A stretch of DNA of 64,000 nucleotides from Adineta vaga (lineage: Eukaryota > Rotifera): the NCBI GenBank assembly GCA_021613535.1, contig CP075492.1, positions 13,392,001 through 13,456,000 of the forward strand, written 5' to 3'. Positions 57,108 to 64,000 of the stretch are shown here, piece after piece. The first letter of the stretch is position 1, and each line of letters opens with the position of its first letter. Both the position numbers and the translations under genes were made by a program. The notes below the pieces were generated by a model. The model ran no database searches. It was not told where the DNA came from and worked only from the letters and a program-made list of their open reading frames with translations.

Positions 57108-60036
57108 TGTTTTTTATTTGAAAAAATCTAAAATCGATATATTTGTCTTTTTATTCAGTCGCTCAACTATAGATAACAATGGATGTTTCTCATTGTATTT
57201 TCTTTTTTCTTGATCATAACTGTCTGCCGTCCAACTAGACTATAATCTGTAATTGGATTGGTTGTAGTGTTCTTACGGTTTATTTTTTTAAGTGTCAAAC
57301 AGACTGAAAAATTGAATTAAGCGATATGATTGGCACATGATGTCTGAAAACATTTAAAGATGATTCAAGTTAAAACATGACGATAATGAGTCAATCGAGC
57401 GTCTTAACTAAACTTTAACTTAATTGAGTTTTACTTCGTTTTATTATTTTCTCTGATTGATTTCTAACACAACATAAAAATTTCTCCTTTATTAACTAGT
57501 TTCCAATAAATATTGAGCATTTGGTATTCCATATTGTTTGATTTAATTCATTATGCCTTATTTGCTATATTTATGGATGATATTCAACGTAGTAGTTTTC
57601 ATTTTTAAAATGGAAATTTGAGTTATCCAATTAGTTAATCATTAAGGATGTGTATAGCATCAGTGCCTTCAAATTTTGAAGTACGTTAGGTTTTTACCTG
57701 GATGTGGTTATGCGATTCTATTTCTAAGCTGTTTGAGTTTCGATCATATTCAAAAATATTCACTGAGACTATTTACTATAACTTAGTTGCAAACTAAATT
57801 ATTATTATTAATAAATTTTTAAAACTATTCAGGATTTTTTAATTGTATTATATTGAGATTCTTGAAAATGATCATGAACGTTAAGATATGTACATCATGA
57901 GCATTAGAAAAGTACTCAATTTATTTTTGTTAATTGTTCAAACGATGAATGGAATTGAGTAAAATCTAACCTTTGAATTTAAAAAACCGCAGTTAACCTA
58001 TTGTTTGCTATTTATAAGCCAATAGATAATGAAATTAAATAATTTAAGTTAGGTAATACGCCATTTAACTATAATATTTTTCATTCACAAAATGTCCTCT
58101 TATGAATTGTATATAGCTGTTACCGCACTTATGTAGACGAAATCATATATTGTCTCGTGCATCTTCGATTAAAGAAATAAGGAAGTCTGACAACAAGCTG
58201 TAAAAATTCTATTCAAATAATTTAGAACGAAATCACAATAAGAAAAAGAAAAGGGTTTAGTAACTTAGATATATTTCGACTATTCTTATAGTAATCGTCA
58301 GAATCATATAAAGTAATGTGTATACGAGTATTATATGTAGAATTGATTTCAGAAGAAATGAAAGAATATCCTTGACGTTATAGTCGATCATATGTTAAAA
58401 GCTAAGAACACTATTTTTTGAATTTATTTGTGAATAGGATGCCTATTGTACATGTTGTTTTTATATGACTTTGATGATGACTATGAAAATGGTTAAAATA
58501 CCAGAGATTTTAATTAGATGAAAGAAAGCATTCAGAACAATCTAGTTTCGTTTTAATCTTAAGAAAGATGCCTAATGAAAATGGAAAATAATTTGATAGA
58601 GATAAATAAAAGCTGATTTGAATTAAAGGATTATTACTCAGTCAAGAACTTACAGAACGAAAAACTAGGAAAATTGTATTCGAAATATCGTTTACGCGAA
58701 TAAGTCATATTTAATCGTACGAGAATCATATGACGAAATGATATTCATAAACGCACGTTTCCTCACACTAAACACAAGCATTTCAATACACAGTTTTGTT
58801 CTAACTTTTATAAATGATAACTATTTGGTTCATTTGTAAAACAATCATGCACTCCATCTTTCGATTTGTTGCTATTATTGATCAGAATAGATCCACTAAT
58901 GAACGTATTTTGTCTTTTACTCCTCTTTATATTTATATATAGCTAATAGATAAAAACATCGTTTATAATGATCTTTATTTCGTCATTTATATAGAAATAA
59001 AACAAATTATTTCGATAATATATTACCGTCAACAAATCCGGTTATCATTCGTATCATAAATAAACAACATTCATTAGATTATTTCACGTGAACATCAATT
59101 TTAAATGACTAAATATGAATAACTGGCATCATTAATATGACTTCATATGATAGACTCGTGAGTAGTGATGATTGTTCATAAGATTACTATAGATGATCTT
59201 TTTCCAGGTACTCCAAGATGATCTATGAAGAACATAAGGTTCTAAATTATTTATTTCAATTGTATTTTCTTTTGTACATATGGTGATACATTTAATTATA
59301 TAAAAAGAATCTATTAGATATGAATGAAATGAAACAGGAAGATTTATCAATGATATAAGAGAGATCAAAGTGAAGCTTTGCATTAATCAACAATATATTA
59401 ATGGAAAAGAAATGGTTTTTACTGAGATTTTGTACAAAACTATCTTAGAATCTCAGACAGAAGTCAGATGTATTTTGATTATAACTAATGAGGATATTGG
59501 TGAAAATTCGTGAAAGCAACTCAAATTGAAAAAGAAACAAAAATGTATATAATCAGTGTAAGTGAATGTTTTACCTAAATGAATTCTTTTCTTATTCTTT
59601 TTTTTAAGTTGTCAAAAGAGAGAAATAAAAAAAAACTATTTACGATCTCAAGTTGACAATATAACAAGATGTTGCAGCTGTTGTGTTGATGCTCGTGGAA
59701 TGAAACTAAATGGAATTAACAGTAAGGTCAGTAGTTCAGTTAAAAATTTATAAAAATATTTCATATATAATAACTAATTAAAAAACTTTTTAGGGTGAAT
59801 TTTTGTCGATAAAAAGTCAGTCTTTTTTTGACAAAACTATTACGAACTCAACCGACATATGACGATCTTCCATTCTTATATGTTCGATCGCTATGTTTTT
59901 GAAGTCTCATCTAAATCTTATTTTGGTCTGTTGTTCTCTCTGTCAATGTGAATTACATTTAAAAGGTGAGTATCTGAACGGATATGTGGGAAAAGTAAAT
60001 GTATATAATAAGGTTCAATGTCTGAATATTCTTACT
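57108..60036. other. Gene-poor region, about 2.9 kb
   Basis: Long AT-rich stretch between head-on flanks. A plus frame at 59893 starts MFLKSHLNLILVCCSLCQC, which looks like a signal peptide and is followed by a GTGAGT donor at about 59965, but no second exon was found before the NTAN1 gene on the other strand. A Cys-containing plus piece near 59655-59715 (RCCSCCVDARG) is equally isolated. Nothing else is supported. Confidence 0.4.
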
Positions 60037-62017
60037 TTAAGGATCGTAGAATTCATCCCCAAAATCCATAGCTTCATCATCAGAGCTGTCTTCAACATCT
60101 TGTTCCATAACTGTTACATGTTTGATGAGATTCGTGGCATCATCATCAAATAATTCAGTTGCCTTGACATGTAACATACTTGTTTGAAAATGAGCAATCG
60201 AATTACTTTGATATAATTGCGCTTGAGTTCCTGCAATAATAGAAATTGCAAGAATGATTGAGTACAATAGTCAGTTTTTATATTATAATTGAATTGAATA
60301 AAGATTTTATCAAAGGGGGAAAAGTGGATCCTCATAGATCCTAGGCTCCAGTGAGATCCACGAATATCTGTCAGGATCTCACAGAATCTAGTAGGATCTC
60401 TCAGGAGCTATTAGGATCCATAAGGAGTCAATTCAGTTGAATTTTTTTCCAACTAAATAATTGAATTAACTATAGAATAATCGACAATAAATACAAAGTA
60501 AAGGGAATATGATAAAAATTGAACCAATTTCACTAAATTTAGCTATTTATCCAACAAATTCAAGAGACAGAAAAGCAAACTAAGAATTCCATAAAGTTTT
60601 CGGATCTTAATGGATCCTGACAGGTTCTTATCGCTCGTAGGATCTGTCAGGATCCACTTTTTTTCGACCATTAGAATCTATGAGGATCCGTGAGGAGCTG
60701 TAAGGATCCAAAAATCTCGGAGGATTCGGGATCCAGGATCCGCTTTTTTCCCCTTGAGAAAAACTAATTCAATTTACCTTGATTATTTGATGCATTATTG
60801 CCAATAGCAAAATAAATATTTTCTGATATTGGATTCAATATCATAACCCCAATCAATGACTCAGCCAAACCTTCTGACAAATTTGAACAGTATTGTGCAA
60901 GATTAATTTGAGTTAAGTTGCGATTTCGATTAATGACAACACTGATGCCACACTCTCCTGCTGTTTCTGGTAAATCTGTATGTAAATTCATGACTGCATT
61001 TACCAATTTGATATTTTTGATCATCTCGCCGTAAGGAGATAAATCATGAACATCATTTTCTTTAATTAATTTTTCAATTAAACTTTGTTTATCTTCAATA
61101 TCAGATTCTTTTTTCACACCACCAAGAATATAGACAGATCTACGTTAAAAAATATGCAATTAAAAATTAATTATGGTTAATCTTCTTTCAAGTTTAACTT
61201 CATTTATTGGAGATACAATATTCTTTTTTTCTCCTTCAAAATGCACTACTCTCAATCTGATTAATCAATTATTATTAAGGGAAAGGTATTGATTTCTTTT
61301 GAAATCTTTTTAGATGTGTCACAATAGAAATTGAAAGGTCGGAAAAATTGAAATTTTAATATCTTCTGCAACATCTTATACATATAACAGCATCATTTAC
61401 AAATGAAATAACTACATTGCTGAATATCATGCATAAAAATCGTTTGAATTCATGGACTCTTTTTTTTAATTTGCTCTCTTTTTATCATATTATTTGTTGA
61501 ATATTTCTAAGGAATTAATCTCGACGGCATCCCATCTATTTTACTACAGGTAACGTAACATATCTTCATGGATTTATTTTAATAATACAGATGTTGAAGA
61601 TGAGCTTTCTTGAACTAATCTGTTGATTTCTCAACAATTACAGCAAATTTCAATCACAACCGAACGAAATAAAATTTATTTTTAATCTCTTTTATGAAAA
61701 TATTCAAACATGAGAGATCGAAATTCTTTCGTCTTGAAAAAAAGCTGCAAAAGTACTTACGATATTGTTGCTTTTGGCTCATTTAATTTATGAATATGTG
61801 AAGCCACGTATGTCAAACATATTTTCATATTGATTTTATTCAGGTTGTCTGAAAAATCATTTCGATGTTCAATAAAAATTTTATTGTTTTCTTTAAAGAA
61901 AGCAATAATAATAACACAGGTGTTAGCACCAGTACTAGCTAAATGACCTGTCACGATATTAAATTTATCTGTTCCAACATTACGAATAATTTTCTTTGCA
62001 TCAGTACTGTTAGCCAT
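60037..62017 (-). CDS. N-terminal asparagine amidohydrolase (NTAN1-like)
   Basis: Three exons (62017-61761, 61139-60778, 60230-60037) with matching phases give 270 residues. The segment VTGHLASTGANTCVIIIAFF carries the Cys that fits the catalytic Cys of NTAN1, in the same Ser-x-x-Ala-x-Thr-Cys setting. It is followed by ASHIHKLNEP and SVYILGGVKKESDIED, the counterpart of the VHLVGG block, and by later strands such as GISVVINRNRNL and ENIYFAIGNN. NTAN1 deamidates N-terminal Asn to Asp, sending proteins to the N-degron pathway. The protein is shorter at the N terminus than the vertebrate enzyme (about 310 residues), lacking the first 40-50 residues, so an upstream exon may be missing. Introns are large here (621 and 547 bp); the second contains a repeat element. 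Confidence 0.75.
60310..60757. mobile_element. GGATC-repeat inverted-terminus element (MITE-like) in an intron
   Basis: About 448 bp with imperfect terminal inverted repeats: left TCAAAGGGGGAAAAGTGGAT, right end reading inward TCAAGGGGAAAAAAGCGGAT. The interior is filled with degenerate AGGATC/GGATCC/CAGGATC words near both ends, with an ordinary AT-rich core at about 60430-60595. It has no coding capacity. Removing it would leave a 99-bp intron, close to the local norm, so it is a later insertion in the NTAN1-like gene. Confidence 0.75.
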
Positions 62018-62566
62018 TATTTCGATTTAACTATAGAAAACCTATCGAATATGTGATTAAAATATAAATTCACAAACAAAGAAAAAAGCTTTCTCTACGA
62101 CGTCATTTTCTTTCATTCTTCGATATGTATATATGTCGTATCGAGGTTAGTACCTTCGATACGGCAATCATAATCATGTTATTTCAAGTACATGTAAACT
62201 GATTTTTCCATCATTTTGTTAAAAAATAACGGTTGGCAAATGATTAACTGCATAAATGTGAGAAGACTGATGTTCAATGATTGTAATAAAGCTTCAATTA
62301 ATGGTATATACCTTTGAAGTGATATTATTTCGTCTGATAATATTTTTCGATACACATGAATAAGAAAAAACGTTTTTTTTTATTAGACTTTAAAAATATA
62401 AATGATCCAAATTTGTATGAGATTTTATCAATAATATTTATTCTCTATAGTAAACAAAATAAAGAATATATTTTTCCTAAAATATATATCATTAAAATCA
62501 AGGAAAAAAACTAATTAATATAGAAAAATAGAGATGAAAATTGCTTGATTATCTATCTAAAAAATA
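62018..62566. other. Intergenic, no gene seen
   Basis: About 550 bp upstream of the NTAN1-like gene and downstream of the carrier relic. AT-rich, nothing supported. Confidence 0.5.
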
Positions 62567-63058
62567 TTAATTTTGAATTGAAGCACGTTTAATAATTTCA
62601 TAGAGTGATATTATTAGAACAGAATTTGGTATAACAATACAAGTACGACGTAATGAACCAAAACAAATACCTTTTAAACCTCTTTCGTGTATAAGAATAG
62701 GAAATGTATTCCAGAGTGATTGTCTTTTTGATGAAAGTTGTAAAGTTGTTTTTAAAACATCAATTTGTTGTGTTATTAATGATATTAAAAGTGCTGCTAA
62801 AGTCGACGATAATGGAATAATAATTTGATCATATTTTAATGAAATAAATCTCTCTAATTGATTTTGAATTTTCCAATAAAATGTCCAAATAATTGAATTA
62901 GATGAAAGAGATATATCTAAAGCTATTAAATAACCTTTATAAAACCTACACACACCATCACCAGATTTGGAATAAATATCACGATTAATATTATTGATTC
63001 GAATTTTATTATATGAACAAGTGATCATTACTTATTGAGTTACAACATCAGTTGAAAC
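62567..63058 (-). pseudogene. Mitochondrial carrier (SLC25, A44-like), 5' truncated
   Basis: The open part encodes 153 residues from 63028 with carrier features: GVCRFYKGYLIALDISLSS and FYWKIQNQL (end of the second repeat), then a complete third repeat with TQQIDVLKTTLQ (the Px(D/E)xx(K/R) motif with Pro changed to Gln), ERGLKGICFGSLRRTCIVIP and a closing helix. Just upstream in the same frame reads VSTDVVTQ, then TAA at 63034-63032. This fits the matching motif of repeat 2 followed by a stop. The first repeat is absent: the similarity ends about 25 bp before a foldback at 63084. Carriers need three repeats, so this copy cannot work. Intact relatives move solutes across the inner mitochondrial membrane. 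Confidence 0.75.
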
Positions 63059-63083
63059 TAAATTGAAACAAAAAAACCCATCT

Positions 63084-63140
63084 TGAGGGTGTGGGTGTAG
63101 ATGTGCGTGAAGAAGATATACTCACACCCTCACCCACCCA
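63084..63140. repeat. Foldback repeat with TGTGGG-like arms
   Basis: The left arm contains TGAGGGTGTG (63084-63093), the right arm its exact complement CACACCCTCA (63123-63132), within longer G/C-strand-biased arms that include GTGTGGGTGT. It lies at the broken 5' end of the carrier relic. Confidence 0.7.
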
Positions 63141-63287
63141 CTGATCGTGAAGGAGGTCCATTTATAAAGTTAGTTATCTGAATAGTACATTAACAGCGGG
63201 CGAATTTATATACATCGGTCTATTTCCATCTATTGTTGCATAATATTTATATGGTGCCGAAGATTCCTATTCAAAAGAGAATACTTC

Positions 63288-64000
63288 CTATTCCGAAAAG
63301 TTACACATTCCGGAATTGATTTACCCGCTAAAATGCCTATCAATCAATTCCGGTATTCCTCTTATTCAAATCCGGAGCAGCTGGCATTCGATTTCCACAA
63401 ATGCAATCAAACTCCTGCATTTTCCGCGCATTCCGGAATTGTTGTTTTATGTTAGTCGATGAAAAGATCATCCTCATTGATCGATCGAATTCCCAAGCGG
63501 AATTTCGGAATTCGTGCACAACCGGAACAGCTAGGATTTAGCAGGAATTCCTGCATTTCCTGCCCATTTTTGCCTAATCCGGAAGTGATTGGATGTGTGA
63601 ACTCAGGATAAGTTGATCCTGATTTATTTATGAAATGCGGTGCGCACTTTCGAGTTCGTGACCGTGCACCTTTTCTATGAATTTCTTTGATGTGTTGGTT
63701 TCTCCATCAGGTCGCTTTAATCAGGCGTTTTTCGGACACCGTTACTATTGTGCTGCCCCACCGACTGAGCCTTCCACCCACCCTCAAGATGACGGTATCG
63801 GCAGGAATAAACAGAAATTTCTGATCGTTGCATATTACTGAAATTCCGGATGTGCACGAATTCCGGAATTCCGCTTTTATTTTTCATGGCTACGAATGCT
63901 TGATCATATAAATATACTATATATAGATGCAATTCCGGAATTGAGCGATAGTCATTTTGGTGGGTCAAGCAATTCCGGAATGTGTAACTTTTCGGAATAG
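63288..64000. mobile_element. Inverted-terminus element with perfect 31-bp ends, reaching the window edge
   Basis: The left end 63288-63318 begins CTATTCCGAAAAGTTACACA. The right end 63970-64000 is its exact reverse complement over 31 bp. The 713-bp interior is less AT-rich than the flanks and is scattered with ATTCCGGAATT and CTGCATTTCC words, many of them palindromic. I see no transposase; an 83-residue minus frame lacks motifs. This fits a non-autonomous DNA transposon (MITE). Because the right end coincides with the end of the window, the true end and any target duplication cannot be seen. Confidence 0.75.

Noticed and set aside
59132-59383. Minus-strand frame of 83 residues.
   Set aside because: Ile/Ser-rich composition typical of AT-rich noncoding sequence and no motif.
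59893-60153. Plus-strand frame with a signal-peptide-like start.
   Set aside because: No second exon was found and its 3' part overlaps the coding exon of the NTAN1-like gene; kept only as a note.

Overview
The window looks like nuclear DNA of a bdelloid rotifer. The evidence is a strongly AT-rich animal genome, dense genes split by tiny GT-AG introns (mostly 50-65 bp), tandem and scattered rhodopsin-like receptors, an F-box/leucine-rich gene, a glutamate-receptor channel with a potassium-channel-like pore motif as reported from Adineta vaga, and genes that look bacterial or fungal. The species cannot be named from the sequence. Gene models below were built by hand from reading frames plus splice sites with matching phase; no search was run.

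Layout: 0.1-2.5 kb, two tandem GPCR genes; 3.4-6.2 kb, an intronless glutamate-receptor channel; 6.4-10.4 kb, a Golgi class I alpha-mannosidase whose first intron contains a second gene; 10.7-14.7 kb, the V-ATPase a subunit; 15.6 kb, a small bacterial-type DUF1398 gene; 16.5-17.3 kb, a decayed GPCR; 18.0 kb, a lipocalin; 19.4-21.7 kb, a decayed fungal-type multicopper oxidase; 22.6-23.8 kb, a GPCR; 24.2-25.5 kb, a galactose sulfotransferase; 27.4-28.4 kb, a TylF/MycF-like methyltransferase; 28.8-29.3 kb, a lamin-tail gene part; 30.7-36.0 kb, a 24-exon ABCC transporter; 36.2-38.6 kb, a secreted LamG protein with a partial duplicate before it.

38.8-45.5 kb holds a Cys-rich protein ending in a CaaX box, a coiled-coil protein, a secreted mucin/TSP1 protein and a secreted Lys/Glu-rich protein. 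46.1-49.5 kb is a membrane-anchored GH31 alpha-glucosidase, and 50.2-50.7 kb a GPI-type Ly6 protein. 51.7-57.1 kb has a ruined F-box/LRR copy interrupted by a foldback element, a broken plus-strand fragment and a complete F-box/LRR gene. 57-60 kb is almost empty. 60.0-62.0 kb is an NTAN1-like amidase with a small repeat element in an intron, followed by a truncated mitochondrial carrier and, at the right edge, a 0.7-kb element with perfect 31-bp inverted ends.

The genes do not form a pathway. Four touch the secretory and lysosomal system (mannosidase, V-ATPase, sulfotransferase, glucosidase), which is normal for eukaryotic gene mixing. The unusual content is foreign-looking single-exon genes, decaying copies and several families of short inverted-repeat elements. 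No clear new multi-gene system was found.
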